From positions 84,867 to 148,866 of the forward strand of contig NZ_DATGLN010000207.1 in NCBI RefSeq assembly GCF_035294165.1: 64,000 bases of DNA, read 5' to 3'. Every line of letters begins with the position of its first letter. Position 1 is the stretch's first letter. Positions 36,442 to 44,790 of the stretch are shown here, in pieces. This DNA comes from Chthonomonas sp035294165. GTDB taxonomy: Bacteria > Armatimonadota > Chthonomonadetes > Chthonomonadales > Chthonomonadaceae. The translations under genes were made by a program, and so were the position numbers. The notes beneath the pieces were generated by a model, which worked only from the letters and a program-made list of their open reading frames with translations, did no database searches and had not been told where the DNA came from.

Positions 36442-36483
36442 CTTTGCTGTGTTAACCTCATGGACTAAGTGATCAAAATGCTG

Positions 36484-37233
36484 CTAATGTATTGGCCATG
36501 CGCTACAGTGAACGCAGTACCATTGCGTCTTCCATGAATGGCCACAATCAGGCTCATCCTCAGAGCCATTGACACAAAGATCAATATGCTGCGGATTACC
36601 CAAGTGACGTGGGTCGTTCCAGCAAGATTGTCCTGAGTTACCCTTGTCACATATATGACATGGTACCTTTGTGCCATCAGGTTTGATAATAATGGCTCCC
36701 TTTCCAGGGCCACAGCCCTCAGGATGGTTATGATCTCCCCCTATGGCGCATATACCAGGTTGCATTTTTATGCCATAACAACTGCACAGTGGGTTACTGC
36801 ACTGGCAACCACTTAGTTGACACCGGCATTGATGAGGACGTTGGCTATAGTACGGAATAGAATTATCCACGCCATAGCAGGAAACGCAGACCCACTGATA
36901 ACCAGTAGGACACTGTTTTTGTGGTTTGAGATGCCCAGCACAAAGTGGTGTAACTGCTTTGGGTTTCAATCCCGTGGGGTCATGGAGATTGACAGGATTG
37001 TTCTCTGTGTACCGATAGAGGTTGTCACTTACCTCAAACCAAGGGTCCCGCGTCAAAAAACGACCACATCCCCCATCATAATAACGTAAACCCAACAACG
37101 TGAAACCTATCTCCCCATCCGTGTAGTAACCCCACTGACCTCCATAGCCGAACGGCTCCCCACTTACCAGGCCAACCCCCTGCCCATAACCGTCGTAAAA
37201 CGAGCTACTCAACACATTCCCTAAACCATCCAT
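36484..37233 (-). pseudogene. RHS-repeat protein remnant: last core unit and C-terminal tail
   Basis: The frame opens with MDGLGNVLSSSFYDGYGQ, the phrase normally found in the final RHS/YD repeat, and continues GLRYYDGGCGRFLTRDP and NLYRYTENNPVNLHDPTGL, the RHS-associated core signature. The hundreds of upstream RHS repeats are missing. In frame upstream lie ISLGNVCQR, a TAA and then a 48-codon signal-peptide ORF. After the core comes a Cys-rich tail of about 150 residues (CSNPLCSCYG, CHICDKGNSGQSCWND, CGHSWKTQWYCVHCSAW). In RHS proteins the part after DPTGL is the variable, often toxic tip; its fold here is unrecognised. I consider this a deletion remnant. Confidence 0.72.
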
Positions 37234-37260
37234 ACGCTGACATACATTCCCTAATGAGAT

Positions 37261-37407
37261 TTATTGCGGTTTATGGGGGGTGGGCGATACACGAACTTGC
37301 CCTAAGGCAATCAGAGGCGCCTCAAGCCCCATCTGCCATGAGAACAGAGCGGCTGTGGCCACAATAGCGAGGCGTATTTCCAACGAACGAACCGTTGGGC
37401 GTGTCAT
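37261..37407 (-). CDS. 48-residue signal-peptide ORF, probable 5' remnant of the RHS gene
   Basis: ATG 37407 is preceded by AAAGGAG at 9-base spacing. The product starts MTRPTVRSLEIRLAIVATAA and continues LFSWQMGLEAPLIALGQ, a basic N-region and hydrophobic segment as in an export signal, then ends VRVSPTPHKPQ. The stop TAA (37261-37263) is followed in the same frame by the RHS core remnant. Two possibilities remain: the preserved 5' end of an RHS gene that lost its middle, or an independent tiny membrane peptide. The shared frame and promoter favour the first. Confidence 0.55.
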   Translation of the reverse strand: MTRPTVRSLEIRLAIVATAALFSWQMGLEAPLIALGQVRVSPTPHKPQ

Positions 37408-37626
37408 CTGTCGTTTCTCCTTTCCCTGCTAGGTGAGGGAAGTAGCAGGTGCTAATTTTAGAAGCCGGCTTTCCTATAAAGGGAAGCCACTCGGCCTCAG
37501 AAGAGGCTCTGACGATAGAACGGGCTTTCGGGAAGGGTTATGGAGGGGCACTCTGTGCAAGCCCTTTTGCCGATGGGGACCGGTTCCAGGCGTCGAGTGG
37601 ACGTCGGGAGGGTACATCTGTAGAAG
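37408..37626 (-). promoter_or_regulatory. long leader (about 210 nt) with two hairpins before the signal-peptide ORF
   Basis: No gene lies here. In the transcript from the promoter at 37627-37655 two stem-loops are visible. CCTGCTA and TAGCAGG pair 7 bp just before the ribosome-binding site, and CTTCCCT in the loop could instead pair with AGGGAAAG next to the site, giving alternative structures. Further 5', GGCTTCCC pairs with GGAAAGCC with one mismatch. No known riboswitch class was recognised. The remaining stretch from 37695 to 37882 shows nothing I can support. Confidence 0.35.
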
Positions 37627-37655
37627 ATGATAACAAAGATTTATGCACCTGTCAA
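37627..37655 (-). promoter_or_regulatory. near-consensus sigma-70 promoter
   Basis: On the minus strand TTGACA (37650-37655) and TATCAT (37627-37632) are exactly 17 bp apart. Upstream of the -35 box lie AAAAAATTTTTTT and a second A7 tract (about 37663-37692), suitable as an UP element or bent DNA. It points at the 48-residue ORF and the RHS remnant. Confidence 0.8.
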
Positions 37656-37882
37656 GAGGTTGCAAAAAAATTTTTTGGGCGGTTTTTTTATTGAGAGTGC
37701 TGTACTGGTAGAAAGCGTGGTTAGACGAAAGCGCTTAACTAGCCAAGCTATCACTGTCTGCAGAGGATGCTAAGTCTATCCTAAGGACTATTTTCCGTGA
37801 AATTCTCTTATGTTGGGTATTCTATTTTGCGGTTGGCTCGCTGCCATAGGAGCCGATAAGCCTATCTTCTGAGGTGAGCGCC

Positions 37883-40591
37883 TTGATCTCTTTCAAACGT
37901 GTTCTTTTACGTAGTCTATCGTTTTCGTGGGTTTTCCTCTTGGTTCTCTCTTTAGGCATCGTTCAGGCCCAAGAGCCTCACAGTCTTCGTTCGGATGTGC
38001 TGCAAGCCATGCATTGGCGTAGCATTGGACCGGCAGTGATGGGCGGAAGGATAGCGGACGTTGCTGTAGACCCTAAGAACCCTTATACGATCTATGTGGC
38101 TTTAGCGACGGGTGGGGTTATCAAATCTACCAACGATGGGAACACATGGACGCCGATTTTCGACCATGAGGCCGTTGGCTCGGTAGGAGCGGTGGCGGTG
38201 GCGCCATCCGACCCTAATATCGTGTGGGTAGGTACAGGGGAGGCTAACGGACGCAACAGCTCTTCTTGGGGAGACGGGGTCTATAAGTCTACTGATGGTG
38301 GAAAAACCTGGCAGCACATGGGGCTAGACGATACACGCGAGATTGGTCGCATTGTTGTAGACCCTAACAACTCCAACATCGTCTATGTCGCTGCGGCCGG
38401 GCGGCTGTGGGGTTACAATTCGGAGAGGGGGCTTTTCAAAACCAGCGACGGTGGCAAAACCTGGCAGAAGGTTCTCTACATCAACGAGAAGACCGGCGTG
38501 ATAGATGTGGCCTTGGCCGGGAAGGGTGGGGATGTGCTTTTAGCTGCAGCCTATCGTCGTTTGCGTACTCCTTGGGGTTTTTACGATGAAAGCTCCGATT
38601 CGGGCATCTATCGTTCTACGGATGGAGGGAAGACGTGGAGCAAGATCACAAAGGGTCTGCCCACCGAGAAGGTGGGGCGAATAGGTCTATCGGTATGTGC
38701 AAGCCAGCCGAACATCGTCTATGCCGTCGTTGCCTGTAACGAGGGTGGGGCCAAAGACCTTTTTGATCCTACCAGCAATTTTGGCGGCGTTTTCCGCTCG
38801 GACGATGCCGGTGCGACCTGGAAGCGGGTCAACAGCACGGTGCCACGTGGGTTCTATTTCGGACAGATTCGGGTAGACCCCGCCGATCCAAACAGAGTGT
38901 ATGTATGTGGGTTTGGGCTTGAAGTATCGCAGGATGGCGGTAAGCACTTTTCCATACCCGGCTACGGTTCGCCGGGAGTTCATCCCGATCTTCATGCGCT
39001 TTGGATAGACCCTCAACATCCGGAGCATATGTGGCTTGGCACCGATGGTGGGCTTTATGTGACGCACGATCGGGGTTCCACCTGGGAGTTTATGAATAAC
39101 TTTCCTATGGGTGAGTTTTATGAGGTGAGTGTAGATAACCAAAAGCCGTTTTGGGTCTACGGAGGGCTACAGGATAACGGTTGTTGGACGGGGCCAAGTG
39201 CCACCACCAATGAGCGCGGGATTACCAATTGCGATTGGATTTCTTTCCCATCAGGGGATGGATTCTATGTGCTTTCCGACCCGGACGATCCGCAGATTGT
39301 CTATGCGGAGTCGCAGAATGGGGAGGCCTACCGATTAGATAGGCACACGATGAACTTTCGACGCATGCATCCGATAGCGCCTGAAGGGGAACCGGACTAC
39401 CGCTTCAACTGGAACACGCCGTTGGCCATCTCGCCTTTCGATCATGATGTGGTCTATATGGGTGGAAACCATCTGTTTCGTTTCTATGATGGCTGTAAGT
39501 ATTACGATGTTATTAGCCCCGATCTCTCCAAGCAGGAGGGGCCGCATATCACGACCACCGGATCGGGCGCTGAGATTTACGGAACGATCGTCACTATTTC
39601 GCCTTCGCCGCTTCAGCGAGGTTTGGTATGGGTTGGAACGGATGACGGGAACGTGCAGCTTACACAAGATGAGGGAAAGACATGGGAGAACGTGACCGAC
39701 AACTTGCCGGAAAAGGTGAGAAACTATTGGGTATCACGTGTGCTGGCTTCACAGTTTGTAGCAGGGCGGGCTTATGTGGCCATTGACGGGCATCGGAGCG
39801 ATGACTTGGCCCCCTATCTTTTTGTGACTGAGGACTATGGGAAGACCTGGCATTCCATTGTGGGAAATTTGCCTAAGGAAGGGCCGATACAGGCTTTTAG
39901 AGAGGACCCGGTGAATCCGAACCTGCTGTTTTGCGGCACCGAGTTCGGCGCATGGGTGAGCCTGGATCGTGGGCAACATTGGCAAAAGTTGGGAGACAAC
40001 TTACCGACCGTAGCGGTAGATGACCTTGCCGTTCAGTCGCGCGACCACGCGCTTGTGGCGGCAACGCATGGCCGAAGTTTATGGGTGCTAGACAACATCG
40101 CGCCGCTGGAAACCGTTGCCTCCAATCCCAAGGAGGATCAGCCCATTCTCTTTCCTATGTCTCCTGCTTTGGAATATCGCTATACGCTTACCACCGAGAT
40201 CAGTGGTCAACACGATTTCGTGGCGCCCAACCCTCCACGAGGCGTGCGCATCGTGTTTTGGCTGCCGACCCTGGAGGACGCAACCCCCACCGTCGTGATA
40301 ACCGATGCGGCAAATAAAGAGGTAGCGCGACTTTTTGGAGAGCGTTATCCGGGAATGCAGACACTGATTTGGGATATGTTGCAGAGGCAAGAGGAGGAGA
40401 GAGGCTCTGGTCGCCGCGGAGTGCCGCCACGGTTTGTGAAGCCTGGTGTCTATACGGTAACGTTGCAGGTCGGCAAGTTTAAGCAGTCGCAAAAGGTGAC
40501 GATAGCCGGCAACCCGGCGCTCTCGGAAGAGGAGACGGACGAGCCATACGCCGATCCGGATAGCGGTGGGGAGAATGAGATCGGCCCGTAG
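37883..40591 (+). CDS. secreted BNR/Asp-box beta-propeller protein (sortilin/VPS10-like)
   Basis: A protein of about 902 residues with a signal peptide (SFSWVFLLVLSLGIVQAQ). At least ten Asp-box (S-x-D-x-G-x-T-W) turns are spread along the chain: STNDGNTW, STDGGKTW, TSDGGKTW, STDGGKTW, SDDAGATW, SQDGGKHF, THDRGSTW, TQDEGKTW, TEDYGKTW and SLDRGQHW. That predicts a ten-bladed propeller, or two smaller ones, of the sortilin type. The last 150 residues form an Ig-like domain. Members are widespread secreted proteins of uncertain role; sialidase activity is unlikely because the Arg triad is not visible. GAGG 8 bases upstream favours TTG 37883 over GTG 37874. Confidence 0.88.
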   Translation: MISFKRVLLRSLSFSWVFLLVLSLGIVQAQEPHSLRSDVLQAMHWRSIGPAVMGGRIADVAVDPKNPYTIYVALATGGVIKSTNDGNTWTPIFDHEAVGSVGAVAVAPSDPNIVWVGTGEANGRNSSSWGDGVYKSTDGGKTWQHMGLDDTREIGRIVVDPNNSNIVYVAAAGRLWGYNSERGLFKTSDGGKTWQKVLYINEKTGVIDVALAGKGGDVLLAAAYRRLRTPWGFYDESSDSGIYRSTDGGKTWSKITKGLPTEKVGRIGLSVCASQPNIVYAVVACNEGGAKDLFDPTSNFGGVFRSDDAGATWKRVNSTVPRGFYFGQIRVDPADPNRVYVCGFGLEVSQDGGKHFSIPGYGSPGVHPDLHALWIDPQHPEHMWLGTDGGLYVTHDRGSTWEFMNNFPMGEFYEVSVDNQKPFWVYGGLQDNGCWTGPSATTNERGITNCDWISFPSGDGFYVLSDPDDPQIVYAESQNGEAYRLDRHTMNFRRMHPIAPEGEPDYRFNWNTPLAISPFDHDVVYMGGNHLFRFYDGCKYYDVISPDLSKQEGPHITTTGSGAEIYGTIVTISPSPLQRGLVWVGTDDGNVQLTQDEGKTWENVTDNLPEKVRNYWVSRVLASQFVAGRAYVAIDGHRSDDLAPYLFVTEDYGKTWHSIVGNLPKEGPIQAFREDPVNPNLLFCGTEFGAWVSLDRGQHWQKLGDNLPTVAVDDLAVQSRDHALVAATHGRSLWVLDNIAPLETVASNPKEDQPILFPMSPALEYRYTLTTEISGQHDFVAPNPPRGVRIVFWLPTLEDATPTVVITDAANKEVARLFGERYPGMQTLIWDMLQRQEEERGSGRRGVPPRFVKPGVYTVTLQVGKFKQSQKVTIAGNPALSEEETDEPYADPDSGGENEIGP

Positions 40592-40599
40592 TGTTTTGC

Positions 40600-40632
40600 A
40601 AAAAGGGTCAAGAGCTTGCGACTCTTGACCCT
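40600..40632 (-). terminator. intrinsic terminator of the Cys-rich protein gene
   Basis: AGGGTCAAGAG (40604-40614) and CTCTTGACCCT (40622-40632) form a perfect 11-bp stem with a 7-base loop. Read on the minus strand it ends in five T residues (40600-40604). It lies 27 bp after the stop of the minus-strand gene and just after the BNR gene on the plus strand, so it may also stop plus-strand transcripts. Confidence 0.85.
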
Positions 40633-40658
40633 GAAATATCGGATTATCGGTAACGAAG

Positions 40659-41069
40659 CTATTTGTTGTCGTCGGTGTTTGTGCCGTTATCCGAGGGCAT
40701 ATCCGGTTTGACGTCGCCATTTTGGGGAATGGGTTTGATATCGTCGTTGGTTTTCCCCATAACGGCTCCTAAGCCGGCGTCCCAACCTCCTTTGCAGTTG
40801 ATGCAAACCGGCTTGCCATTGGCGGCGTTGTCGCCACAGTTGCACATGCCCACGTGCACGGCGCAGTAGTCGCATTTTCCTTTGATGCAGCACTTGTAGT
40901 TGTCTCCGTCCTTGATCTTTTTGACCATCACCTCGACCCTTTTAGAGGCTGCCGTTTGCTGGGGCATGTTTTGGTCTGACGAGCCACTTTGATCTTGGGC
41001 GTAGGCCAATCCTCCAAGGACGGCTATCGCTCCCAAAAGGGAGAAGGCAGCTGCTTTTGTGCGTTTCAC
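40659..41069 (-). CDS. small secreted Cys-rich protein
   Basis: A 136-residue protein with a signal peptide (AAFSLLGAIAVLGGLAYAQ). The mature chain contains nine cysteines in about 36 residues: YKCCIKGKCDYCAVHVG, then MCNCGDNA, then PVCINCKGGW. The pairs CxxC, CxC and CxxC with one His suggest metal binding (zinc or iron) or a disulfide knot. The ends are acidic and low-complexity (GTNTDDNK). I recognise no family. Start GTG 41069 is set by AAGGAGG 9 bases upstream. The gene is monocistronic: divergent from the FG-GAP gene and closed by an intrinsic terminator. Confidence 0.75.
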   Translation of the reverse strand: MKRTKAAAFSLLGAIAVLGGLAYAQDQSGSSDQNMPQQTAASKRVEVMVKKIKDGDNYKCCIKGKCDYCAVHVGMCNCGDNAANGKPVCINCKGGWDAGLGAVMGKTNDDIKPIPQNGDVKPDMPSDNGTNTDDNK

Positions 41070-41375
41070 GTTTCGAGTACCTCCTTGTTTGGTATCGTTT
41101 TAGTAAACGATGCGGGCAGTGTATAGGCCGACCCGCAACCGAAGGGTGCACTCTTTGCGGCAGAAAATAGCCTTAGGGTAGAGATATGCCTGTGACCGCT
41201 TAATTGTGAGAAGGTACTCGCCTAGGAATATGCGCCTCTGTAGAAAACGACGTATCGAGCGGGGGAAGGAGTTCGCCCTAGGTATCCGTTGATAGCAGGA
41301 AGTAGGAGGCGGGATGTAGAAGTAACGGCTGTAATTATTCGGCGGCTAGCGAGCCTCGATCTCGTTTCTAAAACA
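41070..41375. promoter_or_regulatory. divergent intergenic region with inverted repeat
   Basis: About 306 bp separate the Cys-rich gene (minus) from the FG-GAP gene (plus). ATCGTTT at 41094-41100 and AAACGAT at 41105-41111 form a perfect 7-bp inverted repeat with a 4-base gap, 25-42 bp before the Cys-rich start, as an mRNA hairpin or operator. No convincing consensus promoter was found for either gene. Confidence 0.35.
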
Positions 41376-43109
41376 ATGGGCATATCTTATATGGTGACAC
41401 GGCGACAAGTGCTGCGGGGCTTAGGAGTCGCTATCGGAGCGAGTTGTGCTGGGTTTATTCGATGGCGCTTAACGACGCGCCCATCTCATTATCCAGGGCC
41501 ATTTCGCGACGTTACCAAAGAAGCTAGGTTGCATTTTCGTTACGATAACGATGCCTCGCCCCGCCATCGTTTTGTGGAGACGACAGGAGGAGGGTGTGCG
41601 TTTCTCGACTTCGACAAAGATGGGCTTCTTGATATTTTTGCTGTACAAGGCGGCCCAGCACCTGGAAGTGCGCCAAGACCGCGCCCTCCGGCTGCGCTTT
41701 ATCGGAATCGAGGGGATGGCACCTTTGAGGATGTGACGGCGGAGGTTGGTCTGGCCGTGGATATGGGGTATGGGCAGGGAGTGGCCGTCGGGGACTATCT
41801 CAATACGGGTTGGCCGGCGCTGTTGGTGACGGCCTATGGCGGTGTTCACCTATTTCGAAATGATGAGGGACGCTTTCACGAAGTAACGCGAGAAGCAGGG
41901 CTTGTCCAGAGGGGAGCACCTCATTGGGCAACAAGCGCTTGTTGGTTTGACTATGATAAGGATGGATGGCTTGATCTCTTTATTTGTCATTATGTCTCCT
42001 GGTTTCCAGATATGGATCAGCCGTGTGCGGATGCTAGTGGGAGGCTGATGTACTGTTTGCCTACGGACTATTTGGGAGATAGCTGTGTTCTTTATCATAA
42101 CAACCGAGATGGCACTTTTACGGATGTCACTAAGGAGGCGGGGTTGGCCCAGCTCGTTGGGAAAGCCTTAGGGGTTGTGGATTTGGACTATAACAACGAT
42201 GGCTGGCCCGATCTCTACGTCACTAACGACATGATGCCGAATTGGTTATTACAGAATCAGCACAATGGGAGTTTTAAGGAGGTAGCCGCCCAAGCCGGTG
42301 TTGCCTTAGGGCCTGTGGGGGAGGCTTTGTCAGGGATGGGCGTTGTGGCGGCCGACCTTACCAACCACGGATTGCCCGATCTCTTTGTGGGCAATTTTAG
42401 CCACCAACCCCGATCTTACTTTCGGAACAACGGAGATGGTACATTCTCTTTTATGTCGGACCCCGTAAGCGTCGGAAGTGTCAATCAGCCGTATTTAACC
42501 TTTGGCCTGGAATGCCTCGATTATGACCTAGATGGAAGCTTGGACTTGGTGTTGGGGAACGGCCATATCAATGACATTTTGGGAGATCGTGGCAGGGTGA
42601 CGTATCAGGAAAGCCAGATTTTGCTCCACAATCGCGGAGATGGGCATTTTGAGGAAGATGCCGACCGAGGTGGAGATTTGCAAATACCTCGTGTAACGCG
42701 TGGGTTGGCTGTAGGGGACTACAATAATGATGGACGCCCTGATATTCTCGTGAGCGGCCCTAACATGCCTCTTACGCTTTTTCGTAATGTGGGGGCGATG
42801 AATCAGCACTGGATAGGTTTTCAGTTAGAAGGGACGCATACCAACCGAGATGCCATAGGGACAAAGGTAACGATTCGTGTAGAGGGACGAACACAAACGC
42901 GGTGGGTGCGGGGTGCATCGAGCTACTGTTCTCAAAGCGATCGACGTCTGCTGTTCGGCGTCGGAAACGCTAAAACAGTGCAGGATGTAGAGATTTGCTG
43001 GCTATCTGGTCTACAACAGCGTTTAGGGGCGTTAGAAGTGGACAGATACTATTCGATTAAAGAGGGACGTACATCACAGGCAGATGCGCTGCCTCTCAAG
43101 AGTTTCTAA
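41376..43109 (+). CDS. FG-GAP/ASPIC-UnbV (CRTAC1-like) protein, Tat-exported
   Basis: A protein of about 577 residues. The N-terminus has a Tat-type TRRQVLRGLGVAIGASCAG. Repeats of the integrin-like FG-GAP propeller follow, each with a calcium-loop core: DFDKDGLLDIFAV, DYDKDGWLDLFI, DYNNDGWPDLYVT, DYDLDGSLDLVLGN and DYNNDGRPDILVS. The C-terminal 110 residues are the ASPIC/UnbV domain (WIGFQLEGTHTNRDAIGTKV, YCSQSDRRLLFGVG). Such proteins are secreted calcium-binding propellers of unknown partner. ATG 41376 or 41391 fits the signal; the frame is open further upstream without support. Two paralogues lie in the 45.5-55.2 kb cluster. The next gene follows 31 bp downstream. Confidence 0.9.
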   Translation: MGISYMVTRRQVLRGLGVAIGASCAGFIRWRLTTRPSHYPGPFRDVTKEARLHFRYDNDASPRHRFVETTGGGCAFLDFDKDGLLDIFAVQGGPAPGSAPRPRPPAALYRNRGDGTFEDVTAEVGLAVDMGYGQGVAVGDYLNTGWPALLVTAYGGVHLFRNDEGRFHEVTREAGLVQRGAPHWATSACWFDYDKDGWLDLFICHYVSWFPDMDQPCADASGRLMYCLPTDYLGDSCVLYHNNRDGTFTDVTKEAGLAQLVGKALGVVDLDYNNDGWPDLYVTNDMMPNWLLQNQHNGSFKEVAAQAGVALGPVGEALSGMGVVAADLTNHGLPDLFVGNFSHQPRSYFRNNGDGTFSFMSDPVSVGSVNQPYLTFGLECLDYDLDGSLDLVLGNGHINDILGDRGRVTYQESQILLHNRGDGHFEEDADRGGDLQIPRVTRGLAVGDYNNDGRPDILVSGPNMPLTLFRNVGAMNQHWIGFQLEGTHTNRDAIGTKVTIRVEGRTQTRWVRGASSYCSQSDRRLLFGVGNAKTVQDVEICWLSGLQQRLGALEVDRYYSIKEGRTSQADALPLKSF

Positions 43110-43140
43110 CAAATTTCCATTAAGAAAGGGCTTATACAAG

Positions 43141-43773
43141 ATGAAGAAAAGGCTGTTAGGCATTCTATCGAAGCGGGTTCCCCCATGGGTCATCCTCGTG
43201 GTTGCTATCGTTGTCGGAGGCTACTTTCTTGTTGCGCACTTAGTGAAGGTTTATGCCGAGCGCAACGCTGCTGAACGCGAAATAGCCCTAGAAAGGCCCG
43301 AGATAGACGAATGTAAGCAACGGCTCCTTCTCTTCTACAATGCTTGGAAACGGTATCGCGCCGACCACAAAGGGGCTGAACCTCCTTCCTTAGAGGCCCT
43401 CATTCCGAAGTATATTCCCGACCCGAACCTGCTCGAGTGCCCAACGGTTGCTCGATGGGCTAAGCAGGGGGTGCATTTTACCGTAGGAACCGTGGCCATT
43501 GGGCGGAGAGTCTATCCCGTAAGTTACGGGTTTCGATGGCTGGCCAGCAGCATGAATGCCTACGACATCAAAAAGGAGGGCGATAATGCGCCCCTCGTGG
43601 TCTGCTATTCTCATGAAGAGGGGGTTTACTGGGCCGCATATCATCGTTCACCACCTGTCGGTGCTTTCAATAGAGCACAAAGAGGTCGTTGGGTCGCTCC
43701 GGTGCGTCACACGTATGCGCTTGTTATCCGACGCAACGGCAAGATAGATACACTAAATCCTGATGATGAATAG
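43141..43773 (+). CDS. membrane-anchored pilin-like small protein
   Basis: A 210-residue protein. A basic start (KKRLLGILSKRVPP) is followed by one hydrophobic segment (WVILVVAIVVGGYFLVAHL), a long helix and a globular part. The helix continues into ALERPEIDECKQRLLLFYNA, then ALIPKYIPDPNLLECPTVAR and VYPVSYGFRWLASS, a plan seen in pseudopilin-like proteins (helix, then a Pro- and Cys-containing domain). A prepilin peptidase site is not present, so it is probably an uncleaved anchored protein. The family is unrecognised. It follows the FG-GAP gene by 31 bp, and its end converges with the M48-like gene 3 bp away. Confidence 0.6.
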   Translation: MKKRLLGILSKRVPPWVILVVAIVVGGYFLVAHLVKVYAERNAAEREIALERPEIDECKQRLLLFYNAWKRYRADHKGAEPPSLEALIPKYIPDPNLLECPTVARWAKQGVHFTVGTVAIGRRVYPVSYGFRWLASSMNAYDIKKEGDNAPLVVCYSHEEGVYWAAYHRSPPVGAFNRAQRGRWVAPVRHTYALVIRRNGKIDTLNPDDE

Positions 43774-43775
43774 GG

Positions 43776-44765
43776 CTAGATAGGCTCCGGATATTCGGGC
43801 AGCAAGGGAGGCAGCGGCGAACCGCACTCTGGGCAAAAGCGAAAGGAGACGTTGGAAACGGAGTATCCGCACTGTTCGCAGACTCGTTCGCTCGCTGTTT
43901 TACGCGCATATGGGTATTCCCCTCGGAGGAGTCGCTGATATTCGCGACTGCGACTCCAATCGAGCACCTCACGAGCCCGCACAGCCGGGAAAGGTTCAGG
44001 ATTGAAGCGGAGCATCTTAAACTTGTAGTAGATGCCGAGTAGATCGTCTTCCATGTCGTCAAATAGATCGGCCTGACGCACGAATTCGGCGGCATCGAGG
44101 TCATCGGTCAGTTTTTGAGTACCGGCGACCCGTTTTAAGATGGCATTAATGCAGATTTCGGGGTCTTGCACAACGAGTAAGCCGGCTCGGTCGGCCGATA
44201 GTTCGGACTTACGGAACCAGGCGAAGAGCGTATAGAGGAGGGTACGAACGAGAAGCTCCCCTGGAATATTAAGATAGGGACTATTCGCAGCAAGCAGGCT
44301 GGCTAAAACGAGTGCCATCGTTCGGTAGAGCATGTGATCGGATTTGATATGGCCTAGTTCTCGCCCGATGACGAAGAGGCGTTCGGTGTCGCTGAGAAGG
44401 TCAACAAGACTAGACGAGATAACAACGATATGCCGCTGCATGCCTAGGGCGTAGGATACGGGATAGGGGTGTTGGATGAGGTAGAACTCCGGTTCGCGCA
44501 CGTCGAGGATGGTGCAGGCTTCGCGCAGATCGTTATAGAGACGAGGGCACTGTTTTGGGGAGATGCGAAGGCTATCGGCTGTAAAAAACAGTCTGGCATA
44601 ACGTTCGAAGCCGATATCGGAAAGCCAACGAAAAAGGCGGTCTAATCCGGGTGTGGCCCGCAAAGCTTCGAGTGCTGCACGGTCTGCCGGATGTTCATAG
44701 GCTGTGCTCGAAAGACCTGGAAAGCGTAATCGCGCCGGTAAAACCGTGTTCGGTGTTGTGCTCAT
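43776..44765 (-). CDS. M48-like metalloprotease homologue with degenerate zinc site and C-terminal zinc ribbon
   Basis: A 329-residue protein. Residues 105-240 follow the M48 plan: HIVVISSSLVDLLSDTERLF, VIGRELGHIKSDH and FRKSELSADRAGLLV. In M48 peptidases the site reads HExxH; here it is RELGH, so the first zinc histidine and the usual geometry are lost. The downstream Glu-containing ELSADRA helix is kept. The protein ends with a four-Cys ribbon, CEQCGYSVSNVSFRFCPECG. No signal peptide is evident. I expect a non-proteolytic regulator or scaffold rather than a protease. It lies 25 bp after the PH-like zinc-ribbon gene, which ends in the same kind of ribbon. Confidence 0.72.
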   Translation of the reverse strand: MSTTPNTVLPARLRFPGLSSTAYEHPADRAALEALRATPGLDRLFRWLSDIGFERYARLFFTADSLRISPKQCPRLYNDLREACTILDVREPEFYLIQHPYPVSYALGMQRHIVVISSSLVDLLSDTERLFVIGRELGHIKSDHMLYRTMALVLASLLAANSPYLNIPGELLVRTLLYTLFAWFRKSELSADRAGLLVVQDPEICINAILKRVAGTQKLTDDLDAAEFVRQADLFDDMEDDLLGIYYKFKMLRFNPEPFPAVRAREVLDWSRSREYQRLLRGEYPYARKTASERVCEQCGYSVSNVSFRFCPECGSPLPPLLPEYPEPI

Positions 44766-44790
44766 AGTGAGTTCTCCTCGAGATATGCCA

